Positions 1 through 11,427 are shown, numbered from the stretch's first letter. The stretch: DNA of 64,000 bases from Kluyveromyces lactis (GCF_000002515.2 NC_006042.1:372001-436000); one strand, 5' to 3'. Translations and numbers: made by a program. The notes: a model not told the origin generated them from the sequence alone.

Positions 1-767
1 TACGTCATATGAATCATTCTAAGGAGCAATCTCCCTTATTAGCGGTCCCTGACAAGCAGATGAAATCGTATAAGTTCCCTCCTGAAAACCAGTCTTTGAG
101 GCCGCCTACAACAGGTGCTGAATTGAAAACTCATCGAAGAACACATTCTCCCGCTAGAATAGGTGCTGAAGCTGTGGCAGCTCTTAACAGTAGTATGGCT
201 CTTAAAGAAAAAGAATTGCATGGTAATGATGATGAAAGGCGGAAAACGATTGGTTCTGAAAGGCATATACATAAGAGAATGATGTCAATGCCCATCTTCA
301 AAAATGAACCAACGACTGGAGTGTTAAACTTTTCGGCTTGGCAAACATATAACGGTCAAAATCTATCAGGGAATCACCCAGGGTCTGGAAGAAAACTCAC
401 GACGACGGGCCCTTCATCGTTTCCACATGCAGTAAGGAAACATAGAAGAACACATTCTACAAACTCTGCTTTTGGTGTCATTGATTTGAACTCCATCAAT
501 CAGGTTGCTTTTAAACAGTCGAATTCAAGAGGTAGCTCTGCTATTGGAAATAATGTTAATGATCATGGGGATAGTCCCACGTCGGGAAAAAATAATTCAA
601 AGGTAGAAAAAGAATCTGACCCATCCTCCGTTGGAACAAATGACGATGCTTTCGGTGATGATAGTAGCAATGACACCACTATCGATGATATCAAAAAGAT
701 CTCACCTTCTCCTCCTCGAACATTATTGAAAGGTCCTAACTATGTGGACAATTTATTAAATACCTGA
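1..767 (+). CDS. 3' part of a Ser/Thr-rich protein, possibly BOP3 (5' end outside window)
   Basis: The frame is open from the first base of the window to the stop at 765-767, with no stop before the first visible ATG at 9. The gene may therefore begin upstream and be truncated here; starting at the ATG it would be 252 residues. The protein is hydrophilic and low in complexity, with two copies of the basic, phosphorylatable motif HRRTHS (near residues 42 and 147) and a Ser/Asn/Asp-rich tail. I see no enzyme domain or membrane segment. I do not recognise it by sequence. The inference of BOP3 (YNL042W) rests only on position: in S. cerevisiae BOP3 lies beside COG6 and on the opposite strand, and here SHQ1, DPH1 and COG6 follow with the matching orientation. 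It converges on SHQ1, with about 50 bp between the stops. Confidence 0.55.
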   Translation, partial: RHMNHSKEQSPLLAVPDKQMKSYKFPPENQSLRPPTTGAELKTHRRTHSPARIGAEAVAALNSSMALKEKELHGNDDERRKTIGSERHIHKRMMSMPIFKNEPTTGVLNFSAWQTYNGQNLSGNHPGSGRKLTTTGPSSFPHAVRKHRRTHSTNSAFGVIDLNSINQVAFKQSNSRGSSAIGNNVNDHGDSPTSGKNNSKVEKESDPSSVGTNDDAFGDDSSNDTTIDDIKKISPSPPRTLLKGPNYVDNLLNT

Positions 768-818
768 TTGATACTACCGGATTAAAGATGGTTGGAAAAT
801 TGATCTATATAAGTGCAC

Positions 819-2246
819 TCATTGTACTATTTCTTCTTGTTCTGCTAAATATTCTATTTCGGAGATATTCAATGTTTCCCATTCAACCTCGCCAGTCTCC
901 TCATTCATTCCTGAAATACATTCAAATTCAATGTCTGATTTTGTGATCGATTCAAGCTCTTTCTTTGCTTGAAGTGCTAGTGATTGAATCACATTATCGT
1001 TTCCCTGAGAAATGAACCATGCGCAAAGATCATCCAACAGAATTTTATTGTAAACGTAGTAGACATCATGGTATCGGAATAGTTCATGGATATCCAATAA
1101 CGCTTTTATTACCAAACGTTTCCCTCCAAGTAACAGCTTGATAGCCAACTGCCATGCTTTGATACAGAGGTCATAGTTACGATGCAACGGATAGCTGAGA
1201 GCTCTTCTAATACCTGTTACTATGGTACCTTTGATTTGAGAGAAATGTATTAAAGACTCGGATAGAAGAATCTGTTGGTCCAACATTGAGATCTGTGGGG
1301 TCAATTTACCGATTGTCCATTGGCTTTCAGTTGTATGTTGTCCCTCATTTTCGATCTGCTCAAAAGTGTAAGAATATAATATTGATAATATCGTTAGATA
1401 TTGGCTTTTAACGTCATTTATTAAGTACTTCTTTTTAGGAATGTGGTCTTGCATCTGAGTCTGTTCCGCTTCGGTGAACTCCACAGGAAAAGATACATTT
1501 CTTTCCTTCGATTCATTGTCTGACCTTTCGAACCACTGCTGATACCTTTCGCAAAGAGGAGGAAGGTACCCAAGCAATCTTTTTATGCCATTAATCTGGA
1601 TTTCCTCTTCATCGCCCTGTTTTATGGTTATATATTCAGCAGCATAGTACTCTGGATCAAATTTCAAATTTTCCTTCTTCAATCTTTCCTTGACTCTGTT
1701 CTCGGGAGAAGTATGTTCAGGATCATCCAATTCGTTAATGTCATTGCCATTTGCAACGGACATAACAATATATCCTGTATAAAGATTATCGAAACCGTAT
1801 TTCGTTGTTGGTGTATTATCTACTTGAACCTCTTGTTTGATTTCCCAATCAAAATGCTCTCCTTCTTCTCGAATATCAGCAATTGATTCTTTCTCATTAC
1901 TAATTTCTTGAATCAACGGCCCATCTGTCACTTTAGGTTCATTCTTTGCTGCCAATAATTTGCTAGCGAGATCTAAGTCCTTGAACTCTTTACCTTTAAC
2001 TGCCTTCAGAATCTTACAATTGATGCTCTCTTGTTTGGAATCATATTCCACTGTATTTAAAGTTTCATCCTCCACCAATTCATCTGATAATCTCAACCTC
2101 AAATAATACGGCGACAAATGGAAGATAAACATACAACCATCTATTACAACCTCTACACCAGCACTGTTAAACCTTATGCTTGACACCTTAATTTGTACAT
2201 AAATGTATTCATCATCCTGAGTGACAGTAAATCTTGGAGTTATCAT
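819..2246 (-). CDS. SHQ1: SHQ1, box H/ACA snoRNP assembly chaperone
   Basis: Shq1 binds the pseudouridine synthase Cbf5/dyskerin before it joins box H/ACA RNPs and acts as an RNA mimic during assembly in the nucleus. The protein starts MITPRFTV. Residues 1 to about 90 look like the CS (Hsp20-like) domain, rich in beta strands, with the [12 protein letters not shown] strand. An acidic linker follows, and the helical Shq1-specific domain makes up the C-terminal half (for example [16 protein letters not shown]). I chose the ATG at 2246, giving 475 residues, because the few in-frame codons upstream contain no other ATG. It is divergent from DPH1 across about 340 bp, and the SHQ1-DPH1 pairing matches YIL104C-YIL103W. 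I see nothing unusual in it. Confidence 0.93.
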   Translation of the reverse strand: MITPRFTVTQDDEYIYVQIKVSSIRFNSAGVEVVIDGCMFIFHLSPYYLRLRLSDELVEDETLNTVEYDSKQESINCKILKAVKGKEFKDLDLASKLLAAKNEPKVTDGPLIQEISNEKESIADIREEGEHFDWEIKQEVQVDNTPTTKYGFDNLYTGYIVMSVANGNDINELDDPEHTSPENRVKERLKKENLKFDPEYYAAEYITIKQGDEEEIQINGIKRLLGYLPPLCERYQQWFERSDNESKERNVSFPVEFTEAEQTQMQDHIPKKKYLINDVKSQYLTILSILYSYTFEQIENEGQHTTESQWTIGKLTPQISMLDQQILLSESLIHFSQIKGTIVTGIRRALSYPLHRNYDLCIKAWQLAIKLLLGGKRLVIKALLDIHELFRYHDVYYVYNKILLDDLCAWFISQGNDNVIQSLALQAKKELESITKSDIEFECISGMNEETGEVEWETLNISEIEYLAEQEEIVQ

Positions 2247-2589
2247 TAGGAACACTATACCGGTAAAATACGAAACTCCGGTACCAAGTTACTTCTTGTA
2301 TAGTTTCTGAAATTAATGGGTGGTCAAATTAGCAATTCAGATAGTTATGTTTATAGCAACTAAAAAGGACATATAATCCCATCTCAGTGGCACATACCTT
2401 GACCTTTTAGAATTACAGTCATCAGAAATTACTTAGACGATTACAGAAAAGAAAGAAAAATTTCCAACTTTGGATATTTGAAAAGAATTACCAACAGATG
2501 AGATGAGATGAGTCGGTTTAGGTTTTACTGTTCCAGACACCATTTAACTGCAAGTGTTGTGCTCCAATTGCTAAATAGCGCCTTTTGTG
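2247..2589. promoter_or_regulatory. Divergent SHQ1/DPH1 intergenic region
   Basis: About 340 bp separates the two divergent starts, so it must carry both promoters. A short tandem GATGA run lies near 2497-2511 and an A-rich stretch near 2445-2462. I see no RNA gene and no other feature in it. Confidence 0.6.
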
Positions 2590-3858
2590 ATGACTATGGG
2601 TGAAGTTGAGAAAAAGCCTAGAAGAAGGTTTGTTGGTATCAAAAAAGCTGCAGAAGAAAGTGATCCCTCGGGATCAACCACTGAGCTAGTGAAGAAAATC
2701 AAGCCTAAGACTAACATTCGTCATGCTATTAATCAGATACCGCCGGAGCTTTTAAATGACGAAGAGTTAAATGCTGCTATCAAGCTTCTTCCCTCGAACT
2801 ATAACTTTGAAATACATAAAACTGTATGGAACATTAGAAAGCACAAAGCAAAGCGTGTTGCTATTCAAATGCCTGAAGGGTTGCTCATATACTCTTTGGT
2901 GATAAGTGATATTTTGGAGCAGTTCTGTCAGTGTGAGATTGTGGTTATGGGCGATGTTTCTTATGGTGCATGCTGTATTGATGACTATACAGCAAGATCG
3001 TTGGATTGTGATTTCATTGTCCATTATGCACATTCCTGCTTAGTTCCGATCGATATTACTACTATCAAGGTACTTTACATCTTTGTCACTATCAATATTG
3101 ATGAGACACATCTAATAAAGACGTTACAGAAGAACTTCCCAAGAGGTTCACGGATTGCTGCATTCGGAACAATTCAGTTTAATCCAACTATCCATAGTAT
3201 GAAGGACAAATTGTTGCAGTCGGAGGAACACATGTTATATATCATCCCCCCTCAGATCAAACCACTTTCGAAGGGTGAAGTTCTTGGGTGTACTTCTGAA
3301 AGACTAAACAAGGAACAAATAGATGCGATGGTTTATGTTGGGGATGGTAGGTTTCATTTAGAATCGGCCATGATTCATAACCCTGAAATTCCTGCTTTCA
3401 GATATGATCCCTATAATAGAAGATTCACCAGAGAACGTTACGATCAGAAGCAATTGGTAGAGGTAAGAGCATCTGCCATTGATAAAGCTCGCAGTTCGAA
3501 GAAAGTTGGTTTGATACTTGGCGCGTTAGGTAGACAAGGTAATCTAGCAACAGTTGAAAATCTCGAAACTAAGCTCAAGGCTTCCGGAAGGACTGTAGTA
3601 AAGATTATTCTCAGCGAGATTTTCCCACAAAAGCTTGCAATGTTTGATGATATCGATGCCTTTGTTCAAGTTGCCTGCCCAAGGTTGTCCATTGATTGGG
3701 GGTATGCTTTCAATAAACCATTACTAACACCGTACGAAACTAACGTGATGCTTGAAAACGACCGGATGTTCAATGAGAAATATTACCCGATGGATTATTA
3801 TCATATTAACGGATATGGTAGAGGTAAGGTCCCAAACCATGACGACGTAACTATCTAA
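2590..3858 (+). CDS. DPH1: DPH1, diphthamide biosynthesis 3-amino-3-carboxypropyl transferase subunit
   Basis: With Dph2, Dph1 carries out the first step of diphthamide synthesis on the translation factor eEF2: a non-canonical radical SAM reaction transfers a 3-amino-3-carboxypropyl group to a histidine. The three cysteines that ligate the [4Fe-4S] cluster are visible: one in GDVSYGACC (about residue 128), one in LGCTSERL (about 234) and one in ACPRLSIDWG (about 363). Their spacing equals that of the yeast enzyme with a constant five-residue offset. The length of 422 residues is normal. The ATG at 2590 is followed by a second in-frame ATG at 2596, so the true start may be two codons later. 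It converges on COG6, whose stop lies about 55 bp away. Confidence 0.95.
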   Translation: MTMGEVEKKPRRRFVGIKKAAEESDPSGSTTELVKKIKPKTNIRHAINQIPPELLNDEELNAAIKLLPSNYNFEIHKTVWNIRKHKAKRVAIQMPEGLLIYSLVISDILEQFCQCEIVVMGDVSYGACCIDDYTARSLDCDFIVHYAHSCLVPIDITTIKVLYIFVTINIDETHLIKTLQKNFPRGSRIAAFGTIQFNPTIHSMKDKLLQSEEHMLYIIPPQIKPLSKGEVLGCTSERLNKEQIDAMVYVGDGRFHLESAMIHNPEIPAFRYDPYNRRFTRERYDQKQLVEVRASAIDKARSSKKVGLILGALGRQGNLATVENLETKLKASGRTVVKIILSEIFPQKLAMFDDIDAFVQVACPRLSIDWGYAFNKPLLTPYETNVMLENDRMFNEKYYPMDYYHINGYGRGKVPNHDDVTI

Positions 3859-3914
3859 GTAAATGCATTAATTATATCGAATTACAATCTGGGACATCAC
3901 ATTTGTTTATTTAA

Positions 3915-6254
3915 TTATTTATCTTCAACACCTAGTAGGGTGGAAACTTCGTTAGTCGTAAAGTTTAATGTCGACATTATCATTTCTTCGTCTTCCGGAT
4001 ATATTTTGTTCAAAACGCTTTTGAACACTTTATAGAATTTGATAAAATTTCCGAAACAGGTGGACACAATGTCCTCTTCAACCGCTGGTGGCATCAAATT
4101 GAATAATTTTACATCTTGAAAATCAGAAACTGCTAATGGAAGATAGGTGTTCAATTTTTCGTGGATATTGTCGTGAATAACTGCTAATTTCATGATTGGG
4201 TTCTCAACCGCCGAAAGATACATGTCGTAATCAAGCTCATCTTGCACAGAAATAATTGGGAAAATCATGTTGAAGAGATTAAAGTACAATTCCATACCCG
4301 TTGATTCGAACAGATAGCTATTCATTGTTTCCTTTAACTTGGTAACGCATAATGTATACTGCGTTTCCAGTTTCGAAAAGACGCTTTTGCCGTAATCAGA
4401 TGAAAAAATGGTGCTGTGAAAGGGACCTAGTTTTGATTTCACGAGATCAAAACTATTAATCTGTACGATAAGTAAATCAATTCTGGCTGACTTTTCCTTT
4501 TTAGCTGTGGGGAACCAATTCTGCAAATTCAATACTAAGTTATTATTAATGGGGTCTAAAATCAGCTTATCATACAAATCATCTGTTAATATTCTTGTTT
4601 CGTTTTGCTGCTCCAATTTGTTCAAAAGTTGAGAAAGTTTGGACAAATAATCTACAAACCAGTCTGGTGGAAGTAGATCGGCAGCCGCAATTTGATTTTT
4701 ATCCAAGTCCTTGAGATATGATGTAACACTTGAAACAATTTTGGATCTTGCGAGATTTTCCAGATCATTGAGACTAGTCATTAATTGACTGGATTCATTG
4801 ATACCATTTTTTACGAGCATCATTTGGTATAAACTCAAACACTGAACGATGTCTAGATTTAGCATCGGGTTATTTTCAAATCGGACAATTTGTTCTAACC
4901 TTATTCTGATTGTATTCGCCAATGAGGTAAATATTTCGTTGAGAAGCTTCAGGTGCAAGTCACCAATGAAATCCATATTATCTTTCAAAACTGAGTCGGA
5001 CGTTACTAATTCTGACTTTAGCTTGAAAGTTGATTTCAAAAATTCTAGTTCGTTAACAATCATGGAGTGCACGTAAGCTAGGACATCACCAAGATATCTG
5101 ACAGGGTCATGGGCCGATAGTATAATAGGTCTTTGTAACTTTTTATTATCTATATCAAATTGAGACAAAAAGTCGTCTAATAACCTTTTAGACCTTAACC
5201 CCACAATTCTGTTCAAGAAATCTTGAAAGAATTGAACGTCATTTGATAAATGAATCAAGCTCGTTTGGAAGTTAGAGAGAGATTCATCGCCAATAGTACG
5301 TTCGCCGTACTGCCTTGATAAAGTATCATATTCTTCAATGAAGTTTATGAGATAATTATATATCCGTTTGTTCGATACCGTTAAATTATTATTCATCGTT
5401 TTTAATAGTGCCACGCCAGCAGATGTGGTCTTCTCATTGGAGAGTAGATATGTTGCTTTTTCTTTGATAAAGTTGATTTTATTCAGAATCTGAAAGAAGA
5501 GGTCATTAATTGTTCCATTCTGTAAATGATCCAGTTCTAATTGCGTTAAAGTCAAGGAATCCCTTAATTTAATTATTACCTGACGTCTTGCCTTCAATTG
5601 ATCAAGTCTATCTTTGACATGTTCGAATTCAAAATCTATGGATTCCGTTGTATCTTTAAAATTCTGCATAGCATTGTTAATTCTTTCCAAGGGTCCAGAA
5701 AGTCTTTTGATTCTTCTTGCAATAGACTGAAAGTTACTCAAAATATCCGAATGGGAGTTGAGCATTGAATTCTCAAGCTTTGAGCGAAGTGATTTTCTGT
5801 TTAAAGTTCCAACGAAATCAGAGGCAACCAGTTGGTTGAAGTTAAGTCCCAAATCAGAGTGATTTGCATCAAGGATTTGAAGAGCTCGTTTTGTTTCTGA
5901 ATCAGATGTGTAACTCGCATAATTGGGAACATTCAATAAGCTGTTAATCTTCTTGGATAAAAGTTGGTTTGTAGTTGTAGGTTTCTCGATGTTATTTGAT
6001 ATAGGAGCTGCGACCTCCTTCGATAAAGAGACGGACGCAGGGCGTATTTCACCGAGGGAAATGCTGGCAAAATGTTTCATCTTGCTGTGAAGATCGGTAA
6101 ACTCGGTGTCATGCTTGCTGACATTCGGTAGAACGAATTTGGCCTCTTGTTCATCGTCATTCAATCTCAAGCTTGCCAACGAAAGACGTGACGCTGGTTG
6201 AGGTAATGCAGCAGACTCGTCCACTACCAGTGCCGGAAAATCTAGAAAGTCCAT
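3915..6254 (-). CDS. COG6: COG6, subunit of the conserved oligomeric Golgi tethering complex
   Basis: Cog6 is a lobe B subunit of the eight-protein COG complex that tethers retrograde vesicles at the Golgi. The 779-residue protein has a disordered N terminus of about 110 residues. A long helical, coiled-coil-prone region follows (about 130-300, with heptad-like SLTLTQLELDHLQN and the ARRIKRLSGPLERIN segment). The rest is an all-helical rod typical of CATCHR tethers. I call Cog6 from the overall protein match and from synteny: YNL041C neighbours DPH1/SHQ1-region genes in yeasts without the duplication. The start is the ATG at 6254. No membrane segment is present, as expected for a peripheral complex. 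Confidence 0.88.
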   Translation of the reverse strand: MDFLDFPALVVDESAALPQPASRLSLASLRLNDDEQEAKFVLPNVSKHDTEFTDLHSKMKHFASISLGEIRPASVSLSKEVAAPISNNIEKPTTTNQLLSKKINSLLNVPNYASYTSDSETKRALQILDANHSDLGLNFNQLVASDFVGTLNRKSLRSKLENSMLNSHSDILSNFQSIARRIKRLSGPLERINNAMQNFKDTTESIDFEFEHVKDRLDQLKARRQVIIKLRDSLTLTQLELDHLQNGTINDLFFQILNKINFIKEKATYLLSNEKTTSAGVALLKTMNNNLTVSNKRIYNYLINFIEEYDTLSRQYGERTIGDESLSNFQTSLIHLSNDVQFFQDFLNRIVGLRSKRLLDDFLSQFDIDNKKLQRPIILSAHDPVRYLGDVLAYVHSMIVNELEFLKSTFKLKSELVTSDSVLKDNMDFIGDLHLKLLNEIFTSLANTIRIRLEQIVRFENNPMLNLDIVQCLSLYQMMLVKNGINESSQLMTSLNDLENLARSKIVSSVTSYLKDLDKNQIAAADLLPPDWFVDYLSKLSQLLNKLEQQNETRILTDDLYDKLILDPINNNLVLNLQNWFPTAKKEKSARIDLLIVQINSFDLVKSKLGPFHSTIFSSDYGKSVFSKLETQYTLCVTKLKETMNSYLFESTGMELYFNLFNMIFPIISVQDELDYDMYLSAVENPIMKLAVIHDNIHEKLNTYLPLAVSDFQDVKLFNLMPPAVEEDIVSTCFGNFIKFYKVFKSVLNKIYPEDEEMIMSTLNFTTNEVSTLLGVEDK

Positions 6255-6709
6255 TACAGATATGAGATCTGCTATTTATAATTGAGTGCAATGATTAGTT
6301 AGTATGTCAGAATCCTGATTTCGCGAGTAGTTTAATGTCTCTTTAATACAATTTGTATGACTTTCTATTTCGAAAAATGAAAGATTTAGGTTTTTCGTAT
6401 TTATTGAATCGGTTTATATATGGTATGTGTGTAATTGAGTATTGTACAATTCAAAACATAAACAAAGTAAAGATTATTATTGTTTGAATCTACCACCAGT
6501 GGAGACTACGTACCTAATTAAAATAAGGGACAATAAGCATCTATAGTATGAATGAAAAAAAGTGAGGTATTCTTCAATATCAGAACCTGGTTCTAACAAA
6601 GAATAGAATAAAGTAATTTAAGTTGAAAAGGCCACTGTCACGATAAGGTCAGCCTTGTTGAAAACAATGCGTGCGCCGTTTTTCGTTCATGATATTCTTG
6701 ATTTGAATA
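6255..6709. promoter_or_regulatory. COG6 upstream / XBP1 downstream region
   Basis: These 455 bp lie between the COG6 start and the XBP1 stop, both on the minus strand. The region is AT-rich and should hold the COG6 promoter and XBP1 3' UTR. A branchpoint-like TACTAAC occurs on the minus strand near 6298-6304, but no matching 5' splice site was seen, so I do not call an intron. Confidence 0.5.
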
Positions 6710-8215
6710 TTATCTTTTTGGGTCATCTAAGTATGAGTTTCTTATATCATCAAACAAATACTGTATTGGCGGTAAAGTGACATCAGAAGATTTTCTTCTT
6801 TCTTCAGCAGCTGGATTCTGCTGAACTATTCCGGTCCATGATTGCGAACGATAGTGACGATTTTGCAGATGGATTTGAGGAACAATCGACGGGTGTCTAT
6901 ATTCATTCCAGGAAGATCTGCGAGAAATATTTAGAAGATCTTGAGCAGTATTCAAGCTATCTCTTTCATCGCTAGTGAGAGTTGAGATGGAATTTGTTGA
7001 CTTTGGAGAGATTGAAGCAGTGAGGGACGGCGAAATTTCTGTTCTTTGTGAATACCAGTATTCACATTTCTCAGGAAAATCGGGACCAAACAATGGGACT
7101 AGTAGATATCTCAAGGGGTAGCAAAATCTCGAACACAACTCTTTAGAAACAGGATATGGCAACCAAGTCCCTTGAATCTTGATATATCCTCCTCTAATTC
7201 TCTTCACCATACGTTCAAAGGGAATTTTTGCATCATAGGATTGACCCAATAGCGTTGATAATGTAGGGTTCAACTTATGCCAATGCAAATCGATATAAGT
7301 TGAGAAGGATTCTCTTTGAAACCATTTGTTCCATTTTTGTTGGGAGTCTTTTTTACTTGGTTTGTCCAGTTTACCGTATATGACTTGGAACAAGACTTTC
7401 TGCAATTCTTTACAACAATGGATGCGGGCAGATTGGTCTTGTTGATATTGTCTATTCGTGGTGCATAAGCATTTCATGATATCTTGGTACAATCTCCAAA
7501 TACCAGTGAAAAACACATACCCCGTTTCACAATTCCAAATTATGCAATTGTTTGGATTTATGATCAGTGTTTGGTTAATCTTGGCGTTCAATTTAATCAT
7601 TCTAAATTCTTGATTTTTTGTAATGTTAGAACCTGGTTTATTGGACAGGTTTATAGCAGTCCTCAACTCACGGTCAGAAGAAGATAAATCATCAGGAAAA
7701 CATGGTTGGTTTGGATCAGTGTCTTCTTGTTCGTCTTCTAATGAAAGAATGTTGTATGGAGTTAATTGCAAATACGGCTGAAAATGAGGGTCAAAAGTCC
7801 GTTGTGTCACCGGGTTTCTTGATATATCCGGAATGATATATTCGTTACAAATTAAACTGGTAGATTTTTTCAACTTTCCCAGGCTGCCCGACTTATTACG
7901 ATGATTCTGTCGCCTTTCGTTGGTATATTTTCCATTATTCTCTTGGCCCAAGGTATGAGATCCTTCCTCATTTATATCACCACTGGATTGCGATTCGAAT
8001 GATTCAAAAACTGTATTTGTCTTGTATTCCTTCCGGTCGATAGATAACTGTGACTTCAAAGCATGGGGAAATTGCGCCAAACTGGGTCGCATTAGTTCAT
8101 ACACTTCTACAAATAGATATCTTTGGTAATCATCCAACGGATCTGGAGACAACTGAAATGTAGTTCCATCGGTTGGGTATACCCCATATTGATCATTCCC
8201 AACAACAGATGGCAT
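6710..8215 (-). CDS. XBP1: XBP1-like APSES/KilA-N domain transcriptional repressor
   Basis: Xbp1 is a stress- and starvation-induced repressor related to the Swi4/Mbp1 family; in S. cerevisiae it silences cyclin and many growth genes in quiescence. The DNA-binding region spans roughly residues 220-375. It begins with NCIIWNCETGYVFFTGIW and ends with the segment RGGYIKIQGTWLPYPVSKEL followed by a Cys/Phe-rich helix, the hallmark of this APSES variant. The flanks (1-200 and 390-501) are Ser/Asn/Gln-rich and probably disordered. There are no ankyrin repeats, unlike Swi4/Mbp1. The start is the ATG at 8215. The 3.2 kb upstream is gene-free and contains AGGGG stress-response-like motifs (8511, 8905), consistent with stress induction, though that is inference. 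Position next to COG6 and SGA1 agrees with YIL101C. Confidence 0.88.
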   Translation of the reverse strand: MPSVVGNDQYGVYPTDGTTFQLSPDPLDDYQRYLFVEVYELMRPSLAQFPHALKSQLSIDRKEYKTNTVFESFESQSSGDINEEGSHTLGQENNGKYTNERRQNHRNKSGSLGKLKKSTSLICNEYIIPDISRNPVTQRTFDPHFQPYLQLTPYNILSLEDEQEDTDPNQPCFPDDLSSSDRELRTAINLSNKPGSNITKNQEFRMIKLNAKINQTLIINPNNCIIWNCETGYVFFTGIWRLYQDIMKCLCTTNRQYQQDQSARIHCCKELQKVLFQVIYGKLDKPSKKDSQQKWNKWFQRESFSTYIDLHWHKLNPTLSTLLGQSYDAKIPFERMVKRIRGGYIKIQGTWLPYPVSKELCSRFCYPLRYLLVPLFGPDFPEKCEYWYSQRTEISPSLTASISPKSTNSISTLTSDERDSLNTAQDLLNISRRSSWNEYRHPSIVPQIHLQNRHYRSQSWTGIVQQNPAAEERRKSSDVTLPPIQYLFDDIRNSYLDDPKR

Positions 8216-11200
8216 GGTGCAATTGTCTATCGAAAGTTGATTATATCAATCGCACCCAGGGCAAGCTAGAAACAAAATATAATTAGGTTGTGGTCAGAAC
8301 ACTAAAGAATCGCAGAAACCAAAAATTAATCTGACAAGGTCAAATTGCAGTCAGTTGTCGTGTCTTTTTTTTTATATTTGATAGTCCTTTATTCACTGTC
8401 AATAACACTCTCCAGAAATATAATAGCTGTCTGAAGTGGTAATGATTTTGAGATGAGACAAAAAAAATTCAATATGAAAATAAGGATCCAAGACACTCAA
8501 TGTGAAAATTAGGGGGATGGTCAATATTGAATATCTGTTTTCCTTCAGATGCCGAATGGTATCACGAAATACCGACAAAAAAAAGGTTGCACTTCACAAC
8601 TATAGGGATCGGTAGAAAATCTCGAGATTGTGGAACGGCTTTTTCTTAAAAAAAAATTTTCCTGCGTATTTGCCTGAAAAAGAATACGTCCCGTAATTGG
8701 ATAGGTGCGGCCTTGCGGAGTATTTTTCTCGTCTGTACTTCCTACGTTTGCAATGGTTTAGTCACGAAGCGAGGATCAGTGAGTTATCGATAGCTTGGTA
8801 ATGCTTCTAATATGTTAATATGTGCAACCAAAGATCCGACCGGGTGAAATATAGTAATTATTCTGCAAACACTCAGTTACCAAAGGAAAGTAGAAATAGG
8901 ACGAAGGGGTCCTGAATTTATTTAGAAACTGACTTCTTTGCTAAATGTACTTCCAGATTTTTCACAAGCTCCCTGTGTCTCTTCTTATGGACAGTATTAA
9001 TATAACTATTTCCTCTTTCGCTAACTTGGCTTTCTGGGGCTTCCTCCTGGGCACTGTTGTTTGGTGCAACAAAGGGCAAAACGATGGGAAAAAAAAGCTG
9101 AAAAAGGATTCGGAGAAAGTGGGGGCACTAATGTGAACTGACCTTATGTTGATAGCACCGGTTGATCCTATGCCGAGAATGTATAACTAGCGTCGAAATG
9201 GATGATGACGATGACCCAGTGAAATCGATTTGTGTATTGACGGGACGTGATCTTCTTTCTTCTTTCTTCTTTAGTTCTTTATTCCGATTATTATCTAAAC
9301 CCTCAGATACTGGCTAAGTGGATAGATCGACGTGGGGCCCGATTTCGAGGGCCAAAAACCAAAAAAAAAAGTTGCACGTAGTAAACCAAGAACAAAGGGG
9401 AAAACACTAAGGTCAAAGTCGTAGCTGTACGATTGGCGATTTCTGATATCGGAAATGATTATCTTATCGGCAACGGTAAATACAATCAGAATCGAACCAA
9501 AATATCAAGCGTTGAGAATCCAGAATGAAGTGAGAAAAATTATTGATACTACTAGAACATCAATACCTCGTACGCAAATACCTTAACCTAAACTCTGCGA
9601 CAAAACTAGTTTCCACTTTTTTGTCGAAAAGTTTCAGTTGTTTTATATCGTTGAAAGATGAGTCTGATGGCAAACACTCAGCCTATGCTTTTGCTTCGTG
9701 CCCAAGAGGTTGCATTATTCGACATTCCCCTAAAAAAATTTTCTTTTCTACGTATATTTCCTTTCCCCTGTCTGTTGAAAAGCAAATCAAATGGCTATGG
9801 TCGACATAACGATTATATAAGGTTATCGGTAGTTGAGCTTGTACAAACGTTTGTTGTAGATGTCTTTCTAGTCGGAATCTGACGCTCTATATGGGTGTAC
9901 AAAGAAAACATACTAGCAATAAAATCAATCGGCTTTTCCTCTCTTCGAGGTCTTCTGCTTGAATCTTATTGCTTACACTTTTTTTGGAAAATATTCTACT
10001 TCACGCTCAGGTTAAACCTGCGCGGAATGTCCGTAAGGGCCAGACCTATATTGACATATTGTTGGTGAGAACCGCAAATGATATTGATGCATTCAAGCCT
10101 GAAACAAATGCGGAGGCATCAAGCATTACAAGTAGGATATGACACCAGAAAACAAAAAAAAAAAATTCTTGGTCTTGCTGTTCGTACCTGTGCTTTTTTC
10201 TTGGTATGCTCCTCGAAATTTTTTTTTCTTAGATAATGTGCGCCGTTTTTTGTTGTGGTAATCGGCGATCAAAACCGTTGTTATAGGGAAACGATTTAAT
10301 ACATAGGAACCTAGAGACCGGTTTAAATGGTTTGAAATTTTCTGTGAGTGAAGCGCCTCAGCTATTTCTAGGGAACTCTGATCGATATACGCATCGACAA
10401 AGAAAACCGTTACAGTCCACACTTTACCACTGGTATGCTAAGACATCAATGAGATCAAGTTTGTAACTTAGTGTTTGAGGTAAACCTGTTTCACTCCTAC
10501 GAAAACTGCAACTGTAACAAGCTTTGGCGTTGCTGCTATTTGTTTATTTAAGCATCATACTGGAATTTCCAAGACAGCAATATTGTACGGGTTAGCACAC
10601 TTCTTACGTACTGCTTACTATGTTGACTATTTGAAAAGAAGAATGAAGTAGTACCGTTTCGAAGATTATTTTTTCTTTGTCACTATACAAATGACATGCT
10701 TGTGCCACTGAGCAATGTGATAAAGGGAACTTAGTGTTCCGGTTCTAATGTTTTCTGGTTTTGCAAAAGCTATGAGCTTTAGTTTATAAAAAGAATAGAA
10801 GATATTTTAGACCTTAAACTAGCGGTGGCGTAGAGTGTAAGTTTGAACGTTCTATATACGTTTCTATGCGAGTATTTTTTTTTCCTTTACTACGTAAATA
10901 TCGCTTATGCATTTGATGCCATTTTCATTCTTTTCCGGCTTATTCAAGGCTCGACCGGCCAAATAACGAAAAAAAAAAAAAAAAAAAGCATCAAATATTT
11001 ATCTTGCTAATACACTGGAGTAACTCAGAGTCTTTCTTAGCTCCACTTGACTAGGTAAGATGAAGTATCTATTCAGTGTAATTGATTATATGACTGTTTT
11101 TACTGTACCTGCCTCATTTCGGCTTCTAGGCTACCAAATGTAACGCCTTTGGCCGTTCGGCAGAAAATCAAGATACAACTTTGACTGGGAAATCCTGGGA

Positions 11201-11427
11201 AATGAGCACTTGACAATTAATTATAGTTCCGTTCCCTAGGAAAGAAGAAAACTACTGGGAAACAGAAGATATAGAAGATGCATACATCAGTATAGGCGAT
11301 GGCCAGCTATTATCCTTAAACTTTGAACATTATAGTATATGTATTTATATGTAAGATGTGACTGATATTGCACTTTGGTGCAGAAAATTGAAACGATAAC
11401 TGCAACTTCCTTGATTTTGCTAGTGGT
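8216..11427. promoter_or_regulatory. 3.2-kb gene-free region upstream of XBP1
   Basis: This is the largest gap in the window. It contains only short open frames without family resemblance or conserved composition. Visible items are stress-element-like AGGGG motifs at 8511 and 8905, a TTC-repeat stretch near 9251-9275, the 12-bp palindrome AATCTCGAGATT near 8619, a Rap1-like motif TATGGGTGTAC near 9891, and a 19-A homopolymer at 10969-10987. No tRNA or recognisable snoRNA was seen. Part of it is the 3' flank of NCE103, but most must be XBP1 regulatory DNA or an unrecognised non-coding transcript. Confidence 0.5.

Noticed and set aside
6298-6304. TACTAAC branchpoint (minus strand) suggesting an intron in the COG6 leader
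   Set aside because: No GTATGT-type 5' splice site was seen upstream.
9310-9330. TGGCTAAGTGGATAG as a tRNA A box
   Set aside because: No B box or pairing acceptor arm follows within tRNA distance.
10126-10422. 98-codon minus-strand frame in the XBP1 upstream gap
   Set aside because: Low-complexity Lys/Phe composition produced by A/T runs, without family likeness.
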